A stretch of DNA of 64,000 nucleotides from CAZGVW01 sp964529265 (GTDB taxonomy: Bacteria; Planctomycetota; Phycisphaerae; Phycisphaerales; UBA1924), in NCBI GenBank assembly GCA_964529265.1, contig CAZGVW010000033.1, forward strand, positions 1 to 64,000, given 5' to 3'. Below, piece by piece: positions 29,602 to 38,238 of this stretch. Position numbers and translations under genes: made by a program. The notes under the pieces were generated by a model. That model was not told the DNA's origin, searched no databases, and was given only the letters and a program-made list of their open reading frames with translations. Positions within the stretch are counted from its first letter, which is position 1, and every line of letters starts with the position of its first letter.

Positions 29602-30512
29602 GGCTGCGCTGCGCGGGAGCGGCGATGGCTGTTGCGCTGGTGGCGCTCGGCGCCACGGGCTGCGCCTCTCGCGAGCGCACGGCGGCGCCGACGACGGGAG
29701 CTTCACGAGCGAACGGCGCTGCTGCGGAGCGGCCGGCGCCGTCGTTCGAAGCGATCGCGGCGCGATACAACGAGCGCACGGCGCGGCTTGGCCAGGTGTG
29801 GGCAAGCGCGGTGGTGCGGCTGGAGTACGTGGATGAGGATGGAGATCTCCGCCGCGAGCAGGGGGAGGGGCATCTTCAGTTCATCGCGCCGACGCGGCTG
29901 GCGCTGAGCGTGGGGAAACTGAGCGAGACGATCTTCTGGCTGGGGTGCGATGCGGAGCGCTACTGGTGGTTCGACCTCAGCGAGCGCGACGAGGCGGTGG
30001 TGGGGCGGCACGAGAACGTCGGCAGGCCGTGTTCGCAGAATGTGGGTCTGCCGGCGCATCCGCTGGACATCATCGAGTTGCTCGGCGTCTCACCGTTGTA
30101 TGCGAGCCAGCCGGGCGAGGCGCGGGTGGGGTGGTCCACGGACGGGAAGTGGATCGTGGTCGAGACGCCTGCGCGGCTGGGCGTGAAGCACGTGTTCCTC
30201 GATCCGACGACGTATGAGCCGGCGTGGATCAAGTTGTACGCGGATCGCGACGGGCAACCGATCGTGTTCGCGGAATTGACGAACTATCAGAACGTGAACG
30301 TCCGCGGCGTGGGGGGTTATTTCCCGCGGATGGCGTCGCGGATTTCGATCAGGCGGCCGGCGGACGAAGGGGAGATCCGGCTCACGCTGGCCTCGATGAG
30401 CGACGGCTCGGACCGCGAGGATCGATTGAACGCCGACGCGTTCCGATTCGAGGCGCTGCAGCAGGCGTTCCGGCCGCAGGCGCTGGTGGTCGCGGATGAG
30501 AACTGCCGCTAG
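29598..30512 (+). CDS. LolA/LolB-like lipoprotein
   Basis: 304 aa, GTG start overlapping the previous stop (GTGA). The signal peptide ends ALGATGCAS, a plausible lipobox. The mature protein follows a LolA/LolB-like pattern: an N-terminal helix (FEAIAARYNERTARLGQVWA), strands such as GEGHLQFIAPTRLALSVGK, and later paired strands around KHVFLDPTTYEPAWIKLY. LolA/LolB proteins carry lipoproteins to the outer membrane; similarity is structural in feel rather than by a diagnostic motif, so the role is an inference. Its neighbours are also membrane or envelope proteins. Confidence 0.65.
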   Translation: MRLRCAGAAMAVALVALGATGCASRERTAAPTTGASRANGAAAERPAPSFEAIAARYNERTARLGQVWASAVVRLEYVDEDGDLRREQGEGHLQFIAPTRLALSVGKLSETIFWLGCDAERYWWFDLSERDEAVVGRHENVGRPCSQNVGLPAHPLDIIELLGVSPLYASQPGEARVGWSTDGKWIVVETPARLGVKHVFLDPTTYEPAWIKLYADRDGQPIVFAELTNYQNVNVRGVGGYFPRMASRISIRRPADEGEIRLTLASMSDGSDREDRLNADAFRFEALQQAFRPQALVVADENCR

Positions 30513-30546
30513 GGCGGCGGAGCGATCGGCGCAGTACGATCCGCGC

Positions 30547-32205
30547 ATGGTTCGCACTTCGGCGCGCTCGCGCGAAGATTGGGTTGGCGGCCGGTTTTGG
30601 GCTGTCATGGCGCTCGCCCTCGCTGCGCTCATGTTGCTCGGCGTGCGTGCTCTCGCGGATGGCGCGATTCTCGGCGCCGGGAGCGCTGCGCATGGGTGGC
30701 TCGTGCTGGAGACCGCAGCGCCGGGCGCAGGCGCCGCGGGGCTGTACCACATGCCGGCGGACGCCGAGCCTGGCGTGGCGCTGTTCGTGCGGCGGCTGGC
30801 GAAGATGCCGGAGGCGATGAGCGCAGGCGGCAGCCGCGTGGTGATGGTTTTTGAGGCGGCGGGAGGGGAAGCATCGACACGGAGTGTTCGGGCGGTGTCG
30901 GTGGGCGCGAGTCCTGCGCCGGGTTTCTATGTCTACGAGCCGCGGGGGCGGGAGGCTGGGCTGGCGCTGCCCTCGCTGCCCGCCGATGGCCGTTTGCTCG
31001 AACTGGCGGATGCGCCGTTCGGCGGGGCTGCGCTGCTGGAGGGGGACTTCACGGAACAGCGCGTGCGTCTGCTGGGGCTGTTCGCGGATCAGTGGCTGGA
31101 GTTCTCGCTGCCGGAGGGCGTTGGCGCGGGGTCGGGTCTGCGCGCGATTGGATCGGAGCATGGGCTTGCCCTGATTGAGTTTGCGGCGGATGGCCCGGCG
31201 CGGCAGTGGCGGCTGACGGCGCCGCCGAAGCCCCCAGCGGCGGCGGATAGCCCGGAAGGGCAGGCAGCGGGGAGCCCGGACACAGTCGCCGCGCCGCGGG
31301 CGCCGCTGGAAGCGGAATGGAGTGCGTCTCCGATCGCGCTGGAGGCGTCGGACGAGATTCTGGTGGCGGCGGGATCGAGCGTGGTGGCGGGAGCGCGGGA
31401 TGCCGCGGGCGTGGTTCGGCTGTCACTGGTTCGGGGGATGGAGCGGTTTCCGCTGGCGACGGTGGAGGGGATTCCGGAGCGGTTTTCGGTGGTGCGGAGC
31501 GGGGATCGGGTGTCGATGGTGTGGGCGGACACGGCAAAGAGCCCGCCGCGGCTGCACGCGGCGGTGGTTTCCGCCGTGACGGGGCAGATTCTGCACCAGG
31601 GCGAGTCGGTTCAGGGGGATTCGCCGCTGCGGCTGCAGGATTTGCAGGTTCTGGCGCTGCTTCTGGGCGCGGTGATGCTGACGGTGCTTCTTTTTGTGCT
31701 GAGGCCGGATGCCGCGGCGCGGGCGGCGATCACGTTGCCGGAGGGGACGGCGCTGGCGAGCCCCGGAGTGCGGGCGGTGGCGTGGATCATCGATCTTGCG
31801 CCGGGGGTGCTGATTTCGGCGCGGATCTACGGGGTGGATGTGGCGTCGATCGTGACAGCGCCGTTCCAGCCGGTGGGTGCGGAGGGGATCTGGCCGCTGG
31901 TGACGGCGCTGTGGGTGACGCTGGCGTACGGATCGGTGGCGGAGTGGCTGTGGGGGCGCACGCTGGGCAAGGCGCTGCTGCGGCTCCGGGCGGTTTCGAT
32001 CAGCGGGGGCAGGTTGACGCTGTGGCAGGCGGTATCGCGGAACGCGGCGAAGACGCTGGCGCCGCCGGTGGCTCTGCTGGCGTTCATCGATGCGAACCGG
32101 AGGCATCCGGGGGATGTGCTTTCGGGGAGCGTGGTGGTGCAGAGGATTCCGGGGGGGCAGGGAGCGGATGGAGGCGAGGGGAGCGGAGACGGTCCCGACC
32201 GGTAG
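30547..32205 (+). CDS. RDD-family membrane protein with large extracytoplasmic domain
   Basis: 552 aa from the ATG at 30547. One helix near residues 15-35 is followed by a long probably extracytoplasmic beta-rich domain (about 40-355) with an Ala/Pro linker near 220-245, then a helix (LQVLALLLGAVMLTVLLFVL) and the RDD domain: RAVAWIIDLAPGVLISARI, a central helix, GRTLGKALLRLRAVS and DVLSGSVVVQR. RDD proteins are poorly understood; some are proposed Na+/H+ exchangers. The position of this gene between a LolB-like lipoprotein and a TPR protein gives no firm clue. Confidence 0.8.
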   Translation: MVRTSARSREDWVGGRFWAVMALALAALMLLGVRALADGAILGAGSAAHGWLVLETAAPGAGAAGLYHMPADAEPGVALFVRRLAKMPEAMSAGGSRVVMVFEAAGGEASTRSVRAVSVGASPAPGFYVYEPRGREAGLALPSLPADGRLLELADAPFGGAALLEGDFTEQRVRLLGLFADQWLEFSLPEGVGAGSGLRAIGSEHGLALIEFAADGPARQWRLTAPPKPPAAADSPEGQAAGSPDTVAAPRAPLEAEWSASPIALEASDEILVAAGSSVVAGARDAAGVVRLSLVRGMERFPLATVEGIPERFSVVRSGDRVSMVWADTAKSPPRLHAAVVSAVTGQILHQGESVQGDSPLRLQDLQVLALLLGAVMLTVLLFVLRPDAAARAAITLPEGTALASPGVRAVAWIIDLAPGVLISARIYGVDVASIVTAPFQPVGAEGIWPLVTALWVTLAYGSVAEWLWGRTLGKALLRLRAVSISGGRLTLWQAVSRNAAKTLAPPVALLAFIDANRRHPGDVLSGSVVVQRIPGGQGADGGEGSGDGPDR

Positions 32206-32355
32206 CAGCGCGTTCCGCGGTTTCGGCACAAGTTGCGCGGAAGCGAGAGCCTGATCTTGCAGGGGGCGATCGGGGCTGCCCGATAACAGGCTGGAATCGG
32301 CGTTTGTTGCGCCGTGGTTGCTTTCCCTGCGCCTTGGCGGCGCTGGGCGGAGGCG

Positions 32356-35046
32356 ATGGTCTTGGCAGAGTCGGCAGACAGCCCGGCGAAGGTGGAGCGG
32401 CCGACTCCGGCCCAGGCCGCGCCCGCGCAGTCGCCCCCGCCGCCGCCACCGGGCTCGGGTGAGGGCGGAGGCGGGCGTCCGGCGGTTCGGCCGCGGTGGC
32501 GCGACATGTGGCAGGCGCCGACGCTGCTGCTGAGCGCTGCGGCGTTGGCGGGGGGTCTGCTGCTGGCGCGGTCGGAGGCGAAGGGGCCGGATTTCGATGG
32601 GGCGCTGGATGACGCGGCGGCGATGGTGGAGCGGGGGAAGTTCGATGAGGCGCTGACGGTGCTGAACGAGGTCGTGCTGCCGAATATTCACGATCCTGCG
32701 GCGACGCTGCTGCATCAGCAGCGGCTGCACCTGCTGCGCGGGGATGCGATCTATCGCGGGGCGCATGATCGGGGGTTGCTGAATGCGCTGAACCTGCGGG
32801 CGGTGCTCGCGGACTACGACGAGGCGAAGCGGCTGCTGGCGGAGATGGATTCGGCGCGGCAGGCGGCGTACGCGGATTGCCTGATCGGGCTGGGGCGGGT
32901 GGATGATGCGCTCATGATGATCCGCAGGCTGCCGGAGGCGGAAGCGCCGCTGCGGCGGACGCTGATGAAGAAGATCATCGATTCGCGGCTGGCGGCGGGT
33001 CCATCGCGATACTCGGACACACTGTCGCTGCTCATCGAACTGGGCGGCGATTCGAAGTTGAGCCGGCAGGACCAGGTGTGGCTGGTGGCGAAGCAGGCGG
33101 AGTTGCGGCTTTCGGCTGGGTACGTGGAGGAGGCGCTGGCGCATCTGTTGTGGTCGGTTCAGAGGCTGGGCGACATGGGGGGGCGCGAGGGGGGCGAGCT
33201 GCTTCTGCTCGTGGCGCGGTGCTTCTTCGAGCTGGGGCGGCTGGGGGATGCGCAGCGGCAGGTGGAGCGGGCGCTCGAGATGCTGCCGGAGGCGGATTCG
33301 TTGCGCGGCGCCGGGTTGACGATGATCGCGCGGGCGCACCAGGTGAACGGGGAACTGGAGGAGGCGCGGGACCTGTACACGACGGTGGTGGACGAATATG
33401 TATCGACGCCATCGGCGGTGTCGGCGACGCTGGGGCTGGCGGAGGTGGAGGCTGGGCTCGGGAACGTGCAGGCATCGCTGGATGCGTATGAGCGCGCGGT
33501 GTCGATGGCGGTTGCGGCGCAGGGGAAGGCGGGATCTCACGAGGATGAGGGGCATGGGCATGGGGTCGGGGCGGAGGCGTCGCACGGGGGCGATGCGCAT
33601 GGCGGGGGTGATGCGCACGGCGCGGTGGGAGAGCACGGGGCGGCGCCGGCGCTGACGGCGCCGCTGACGGTGCCGTTGCGCGCCGAGGGGCATGGCGTGA
33701 CGCCGGGGGTGACGCCGGCGGAGATCGAGGCGAGCCTGCTGCGGCAGCAGAAGGATCGCTATGCGCGGCGGGAGTATGAGACGTCGCTGGAGTTTGCGAA
33801 GCTGGTCGAGCGGCTGCATGGAGAGCATGAGCCTCCGGCGCAGGCGCTGATGGCGATGGCGCAGACGAACGAGACGATCGCGAATCAGTTGCTGGCGCCG
33901 GCGCGGCGGGAGGGGACCACGGCGCTGAACTTGGACGCCGTGGACCCGGTGACGCGGGCGGCGGCGCGGGCGCACTTCAGCGCGGCGGGGTCGTATTACA
34001 TGCGGCACGCGCGGGCGGTGCTGCTGAAGGACGATGCGACGTTTGGGGATTCGCTGTTCCTGGCGGGCGATTCGTTCGACAGGGCCGGGGAGCTGGACCG
34101 GGCGATCGAGGCGTTCAGCGAGTTCGCGTCCGGGCGACCGCAGGATCCGCGGCATCCGCGGGCGATCGTGCGGATGGCGATGGCGCACATGGCGCTGGGG
34201 GAGCTGGCGGCCGCGGCGGTGTTCTTCGAGGATCTGATCAAGGCGAGCCCGGCGACGGGCGAGGGCGCGACGAGTTACGTGCCGCTGGCGCAGTGCTACC
34301 TGCTGGATGAGGACGACGCGAACGATGAGCGGGCGGAGGAGCTGCTGAACGCGGTGGTGGAGGGTCGGATCGTCTCGCCGGAATCGAAGGAGTTTCGCGA
34401 GGCGCTCTTTGAGCTGGGGCGGTTCCACCTGGAGAAGGGGTCGTACGACGAGGCGATGCGGCGGCTGGAAGAGGCGGTTTCGCGGTTTCCTGACGATCAG
34501 CGGATCGACAGGCTGAAGTACAACCTGGCGGAGGCGTGCAGGCTGAGTGCGGCGGCGATTGACGCGAAGTTGCGCGAGGCGCTGCCGCAGGGCGTGCGCA
34601 AGGAGCTGGAGCCGCTGCGGATCGAGCGGCTGCGGCGGGCGCTGGCGCTGTATGACGAGGTGCGGGCGGCTCTGGATGCGCGGGATCCGCGGCGGCTGGG
34701 GGATATCGAGCGGCTTGAGTTGCGGAACGCCGTGTTCTACCGCGCGGACTGCGCGTATGACCTCGGCGATTTCGAGACGGCGATCGAGCACTATGACGCG
34801 GCGGCGCAGCGGTATGCGGGGGATCCGGCGTCGCTGATCGCGATGATTCAGATTGTGAACGCCTATGCCGCGCAGGGATTGTGGAGCGAGGCGGCAACGG
34901 CGAACGCGCGGGCACGGCGGCGGCTGAAGGAGTTGCCGGAGGGTGCGATGCAGGCGCCGGACCTTCCGCTGGATGGAAGGCACATGGAGCGATGGCTGGA
35001 ATCGAGCGCAGCGCTGGCGCAGCGGCTGGCGCCGGATGAGCCCTGA
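32356..35046 (+). CDS. Large membrane-anchored TPR protein with His-rich segment
   Basis: 896 aa. A Pro/Gly-rich cytoplasmic N-terminus leads to one transmembrane helix (about 55-75, APTLLLSAAALAGGLLLA) and then about 15 TPR-like helix pairs through the whole C-terminal part (e.g. AAMVERGKFDEALTVLNEV, ARCFFELGRLGDAQRQVERAL, ELGRFHLEKGSYDEAMRRLEEA). A His-rich stretch (about 395-430, EDEGHGHGVGAEASHGG and onward) interrupts the repeats. It ends 26 bases before the FlgN-like gene, so a link to flagellar assembly is possible but unproven. A GTG at 32314 is an alternative start. Confidence 0.8.
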   Translation: MVLAESADSPAKVERPTPAQAAPAQSPPPPPPGSGEGGGGRPAVRPRWRDMWQAPTLLLSAAALAGGLLLARSEAKGPDFDGALDDAAAMVERGKFDEALTVLNEVVLPNIHDPAATLLHQQRLHLLRGDAIYRGAHDRGLLNALNLRAVLADYDEAKRLLAEMDSARQAAYADCLIGLGRVDDALMMIRRLPEAEAPLRRTLMKKIIDSRLAAGPSRYSDTLSLLIELGGDSKLSRQDQVWLVAKQAELRLSAGYVEEALAHLLWSVQRLGDMGGREGGELLLLVARCFFELGRLGDAQRQVERALEMLPEADSLRGAGLTMIARAHQVNGELEEARDLYTTVVDEYVSTPSAVSATLGLAEVEAGLGNVQASLDAYERAVSMAVAAQGKAGSHEDEGHGHGVGAEASHGGDAHGGGDAHGAVGEHGAAPALTAPLTVPLRAEGHGVTPGVTPAEIEASLLRQQKDRYARREYETSLEFAKLVERLHGEHEPPAQALMAMAQTNETIANQLLAPARREGTTALNLDAVDPVTRAAARAHFSAAGSYYMRHARAVLLKDDATFGDSLFLAGDSFDRAGELDRAIEAFSEFASGRPQDPRHPRAIVRMAMAHMALGELAAAAVFFEDLIKASPATGEGATSYVPLAQCYLLDEDDANDERAEELLNAVVEGRIVSPESKEFREALFELGRFHLEKGSYDEAMRRLEEAVSRFPDDQRIDRLKYNLAEACRLSAAAIDAKLREALPQGVRKELEPLRIERLRRALALYDEVRAALDARDPRRLGDIERLELRNAVFYRADCAYDLGDFETAIEHYDAAAQRYAGDPASLIAMIQIVNAYAAQGLWSEAATANARARRRLKELPEGAMQAPDLPLDGRHMERWLESSAALAQRLAPDEP

Positions 35047-35072
35047 TCAGATCGGGCAGACAGGAGGCATGG

Positions 35073-35591
35073 ATGACTCCCCCGGATGCAAGGACGGCAG
35101 AGAACCCGATGTCGATGGCGCATGAGGATCCATCGCGCTGGGCGCCGCGGCTGGACAGGCTGCTGGACGAGATGCAGGCGCTGTACGTGGAGCTGGACGG
35201 GCTGAGCGCGCAGCAGGGGGCGCTGATTGATGCCGCGGACACGGATGCGCTGCTGGGTGTGCTCGGCGAGCGGCAGCGGGTGGTGGCGCAGCTGGAGGGC
35301 GCGGGGGAGCGATTCGACCCGTTCCGGCGGCGATGGGAGGAGCTGATGAGCGCGCTGGACGCGGCGCGGCGGGAGGCGTTCGCGGTGCGCGTGAAGCGGC
35401 TGATGGAGACGATCGGGCGGATTTCGGAGCGGGACGATCGCGATCGGAAGGCTCTGGAGCAGCAGCGCATGGCGGTGACGGATGAGATGGCGTCGCTCAG
35501 CCGCGGAAGGAGCGCGATGGCGGCGTACGGGGGCGGGCGTGCGGCGCCGGGCGGAGCGCAGGGGCCGATGTACCAGGACCGGCAGGGATGA
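35073..35591 (+). CDS. flgN: FlgN-like flagellar export chaperone
   Basis: 172 aa, nearly all coiled coil: WAPRLDRLLDEMQALYVELDGL, then LLGVLGERQRVVAQLEG and a long helix rich in Arg/Glu. FlgN family chaperones hold hook-filament junction proteins (FlgK, FlgL) before export; the family is weakly conserved in sequence, so the call rests on length, coiled-coil pattern, the characteristic LxxLLxEExxALxxxD-like start and location. AGGAGG lies 6 bases before the ATG. It overlaps the sensor kinase gene by 4 bases (ATGA). No FlgK or FlgL gene lies in the window. Confidence 0.65.
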   Translation: MTPPDARTAENPMSMAHEDPSRWAPRLDRLLDEMQALYVELDGLSAQQGALIDAADTDALLGVLGERQRVVAQLEGAGERFDPFRRRWEELMSALDAARREAFAVRVKRLMETIGRISERDDRDRKALEQQRMAVTDEMASLSRGRSAMAAYGGGRAAPGGAQGPMYQDRQG

Positions 35592-36526
35592 CCGGAGTGC
35601 TCCAGATGGAGCGGGCGGCGGGCGGTCCGCCGCGGGATCTGGCTGAACTCTTTGCCGAGTTCAACGAGGTGACTGCGCGCCTGCAGGCGACGCACGAGAT
35701 GTTGACGGCGAAGACGGCGCGGCTGGAGGAGGAGTTGCGGGAGGCGACGCGGCAGCTCAGGCGGAGTCGGGAGCTGGCGGCGCTGGGCGAGATGGCGGCG
35801 GGGATTGCGCACGAAGTGCGGAATCCGCTGGGGTCGATCGGGCTCTATGCGGCGATGCTCGGCGACGATCTGGCGGACAGGCCGGAGCAGCAGAGTGTGG
35901 CGCGAAAGATCGGCGACGCGGTGCGCGGGCTCGATCGGGTGGTGGGGGACGTGCTGACGTTCGCGCGGGAGTTGCGGTTGCGTACGGGCGCTGTGGAGGT
36001 GGATGCGATGCTTTCGCGGGCGGTGGAGGCGTGCCGGGCGCATGCACGGGGGCTGGGCGTCGAGATCGTGATCGAGTCAGGCAGCGTCGCAGAGCAGGAG
36101 ATCGAGTGCGACGCCGGGCTGATGCAGCAGGCGCTGATCAATGTGGTGCGGAACGCGTGCGAGGCGACGGCGCGTTCCGGGGGCGGGGGCGGGGGGGGGG
36201 AAACGGGGGGGGTGGATGCGGTTCGGAGGCGGGGCCGCGAATCGGATGGCGCATCGCGGCGCATGGTTTCGCTGCGCGTGCGCGACGACGGGCCTGGGAT
36301 TCCGCCGGAGGTGATGGAGCGGATGTTCAATCCGTTCTTTACGACGCGGGAGGCGGGGACGGGGCTGGGCCTGGCGATCGTGCACCGCATCGTCGATGCG
36401 CATGGAGGGCGCGTGGCGGTGGGCAATCGGTCGGAGGGCGGAGCGAGCGTGGAGTTGCTGCTGCCGGAGCGGTCGGCGGACAGGATGAGACAGGAAGTCA
36501 CGAAGTCGCAAGGAGTTGGCGCATGA
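35588..36526 (+). CDS. Soluble sensor histidine kinase, flagellar FlrB/FlgS-type
   Basis: 312 aa with no transmembrane segment, so cytoplasmic. A coiled-coil N-terminus (LAELFAEFNEVTARLQATHEM) leads to the phospho-acceptor His75 in AAGIAHEVRNPLGSIGL and the ATP-binding boxes: NVVRNACEA (N), DDGPGIPPEV (G1), FNPFFTTREAGTGLGLAIVH (F/G2). By its position before an NtrC-type regulator and flgB it probably phosphorylates that regulator, as FlrB/FleS/FlgS do. Between the N and G1 boxes the gene has runs of 10 and 8 G (36191-36200 and 36205-36212) that encode a Gly-rich loop and could slip. Confidence 0.88.
   Translation: MTGVLQMERAAGGPPRDLAELFAEFNEVTARLQATHEMLTAKTARLEEELREATRQLRRSRELAALGEMAAGIAHEVRNPLGSIGLYAAMLGDDLADRPEQQSVARKIGDAVRGLDRVVGDVLTFARELRLRTGAVEVDAMLSRAVEACRAHARGLGVEIVIESGSVAEQEIECDAGLMQQALINVVRNACEATARSGGGGGGGETGGVDAVRRRGRESDGASRRMVSLRVRDDGPGIPPEVMERMFNPFFTTREAGTGLGLAIVHRIVDAHGGRVAVGNRSEGGASVELLLPERSADRMRQEVTKSQGVGA
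36191..36212 (+). repeat. Poly-G tract (G10, AAAC, G8) in the flagellar kinase gene
   Basis: Ten G at 36191-36200, then AAAC, then eight G at 36205-36212, preceded by further G5 runs. They encode part of a Gly-rich loop between the kinase N and G1 boxes. One-base slippage would shift the frame and remove the ATP-binding end of the kinase. Confidence 0.9.
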
Positions 36527-38088
36527 GCACCGTGCTGGTGGTGGACGACAAAGAGATGCTGCGGGACAGCGTGGGCTCGACGCTGCAGCGATCGGGTTTC
36601 ACGATCCTCGCCGCGGGCAACGGAGAGACGGCCCTGGAGGTGATCGCGAGGCGGCGGCCGGACGCGGTGGTGACCGACCTCAAGATGCCGGGGATGACGG
36701 GGCTCGAGTTGCTGGAGAAGGTGCGCGACTTCGACGATGACCTGCCGGTGGTGGTGATGACGGCGTATGGCGCCGTGGATACGGCGGTGCAGGCGATGCG
36801 GCTGGGGGCGTACACGTATCTGACCAAGCCGTTCGAGGGCGATGAGCTGGTGGTGGCGGTGAAGCGGGCGATCGAGCATGGTCGGCTGCGGCGCGAAAAC
36901 ACGGTGCTGCGGCTGAACGCCGGGGCTGCGCCGCCGCCGGTGGCGACGGTTTCGGCGAATGGAGAGGCGCGGCCGGCGCATCAGGCAGGCGGCGGCAGGG
37001 ACGCGGCGTTGCGCGGGCTGGGCAGGCTCATCGGCGAATCACCCCTGATGCGGAAACTGAAGGAGCAGGTGTCGGCGGTGGCGCGGTCGCACGGGACGGC
37101 TCTTATTCAGGGCGAATCGGGCGTGGGCAAGGAGGTGGTGGCCAAGGCGATCCACGAGCTGAGCCCGCGGGCGGGCGAGACGTTCCTCGCGATGAACTGC
37201 GCTGCGCTCTCGGAAGCGCTGCTCGAATCGGAACTGTTCGGGCATGAGAAGGGAGCGTTCACGGGCGCGGAGCGACTGCGCAAGGGCCGGTTCGAACTGG
37301 CGGATCGCGGGACGCTGCTGCTCGACGAGGTGAGCGAGGTGAGCCCGCGGATTCAGGCGAAGCTCCTGCGGGTGCTGCAGGAGCGGTCGTTCGAGCGGGT
37401 GGGATCGAGCACACCGATCCACGTTGATGTGCGGGTGATCGCGACGACGAACCGTGACTTGCCGCGGGCGGTGCGGGAGGGGGCGTTCCGGCAGGATCTG
37501 TTCTTCCGCCTGAACGTGCTTCCGCTGCACGCGCCGCCGCTGCGCGACCGGGTGGAGGATGTGTCGGCGCTGGCGGAGCATTTCATCCGTCTGGTGTGCC
37601 GGCGCGAAGGGTTGCCGGAATGCGCGATCTCGGAAGACGCGATCTCGGCGCTGGAGTCCTACCACTGGCCGGGAAACGTGCGGGAGCTGCAGAACATTCT
37701 GGAGCGGGCGGTGGTGCTCAGCCGCGGAAGGCGCATCGAGGCGGAGCTGATCCGGGGCTGGCTCGATGGCGACGGGGCGGAGGGGCGGCAGGCGTCCCCG
37801 ATGCGGGCGAGCGCTGCCGTGGTGACCGCTGCGGGCCCCATGACGAACAGGTCAAACGGGACGCACGCCGCGGACTCGCACGTGGGGCTGAATGGAAACG
37901 GCGCAGCCGCGGCGGAGGGCGGGATTCGGCTCCTGGAGGAGATCGAGCGGGAGGCGATCGTCGAGACACTGGTGCGGTTCAACGGGCACAGGCAGCGGAC
38001 GGCGAGCGCTCTGGGGATTGGCGTTCGGACGCTGGGGCTGAAGCTGAAGAAGTGGAAGGAGGAGAAGCTGGTGGCGGAGACGCTGTAG
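36523..38088 (+). CDS. NtrC-family sigma54-dependent response regulator, flagellar type
   Basis: 521 aa, three domains. Receiver (1-120) with Asp52 in VVTDLKMPGMTG; AAA+ domain (about 160-400) with Walker A GESGVGKE, the sigma54-contacting GAFTGA loop, and the R-finger region; Fis-type helix-turn-helix at the C-terminus (HRQRTASALGIGVRTLGLKLKKW). An Ala/Gly/Asn-rich linker joins the last two. The start overlaps the kinase stop by 4 bases (ATGA), and a near-consensus sigma54 promoter lies just beyond its 3' end, before flgB. It is therefore the likely FlrC/FleR/FlgR-type activator of the basal-body operon. Confidence 0.93.
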   Translation: MSTVLVVDDKEMLRDSVGSTLQRSGFTILAAGNGETALEVIARRRPDAVVTDLKMPGMTGLELLEKVRDFDDDLPVVVMTAYGAVDTAVQAMRLGAYTYLTKPFEGDELVVAVKRAIEHGRLRRENTVLRLNAGAAPPPVATVSANGEARPAHQAGGGRDAALRGLGRLIGESPLMRKLKEQVSAVARSHGTALIQGESGVGKEVVAKAIHELSPRAGETFLAMNCAALSEALLESELFGHEKGAFTGAERLRKGRFELADRGTLLLDEVSEVSPRIQAKLLRVLQERSFERVGSSTPIHVDVRVIATTNRDLPRAVREGAFRQDLFFRLNVLPLHAPPLRDRVEDVSALAEHFIRLVCRREGLPECAISEDAISALESYHWPGNVRELQNILERAVVLSRGRRIEAELIRGWLDGDGAEGRQASPMRASAAVVTAAGPMTNRSNGTHAADSHVGLNGNGAAAAEGGIRLLEEIEREAIVETLVRFNGHRQRTASALGIGVRTLGLKLKKWKEEKLVAETL

Positions 38089-38090
38089 GC

Positions 38091-38120
38091 CCCCCGGAAG
38101 CCCCCGGAAGCCCCCGGAAG
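38091..38120 (+). repeat. Three perfect tandem copies of CCCCCGGAAG
   Basis: A 10-base unit repeated exactly three times, starting 2 bases after the sigma54-activator stop. Related CCCCCGGA-type strings occur near 2247 and 2567. No function is evident; the array separates the regulator gene from the flgB promoter region. Confidence 0.95.
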
Positions 38121-38206
38121 TTGGCGCACGCGCAGGATCTGCGCCACTGCGCGGCGAAGTGCGGGTGGCGTTGAGCGCGTTTCAAGGGCTCAGCCCACCA
38201 ATTGGG

Positions 38207-38222
38207 TGGCCCGGTGATTGCT
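38207..38222 (+). promoter_or_regulatory. Sigma54 (-24/-12) promoter of the flgB operon
   Basis: TGGCCCGGTGATTGCT matches the sigma54 consensus TGGCACG-N4-TTGCW with a single mismatch and the correct spacing. The predicted transcript start is at about 38233, only 6 bases before the flgB ATG. It lies directly after the gene for an NtrC-type activator, as expected for autogenous wiring of class II flagellar genes. No other equally good -24/-12 site was seen in the flagellar locus. Confidence 0.8.
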
Positions 38223-38238
38223 GGCTGAACGACGACTC

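Noticed and set aside
31423..34983. 1186-codon open frame opposite the RDD and TPR genes
   Set aside because: Same reason: antisense to genes with recognisable domains, low-complexity composition, no motifs.
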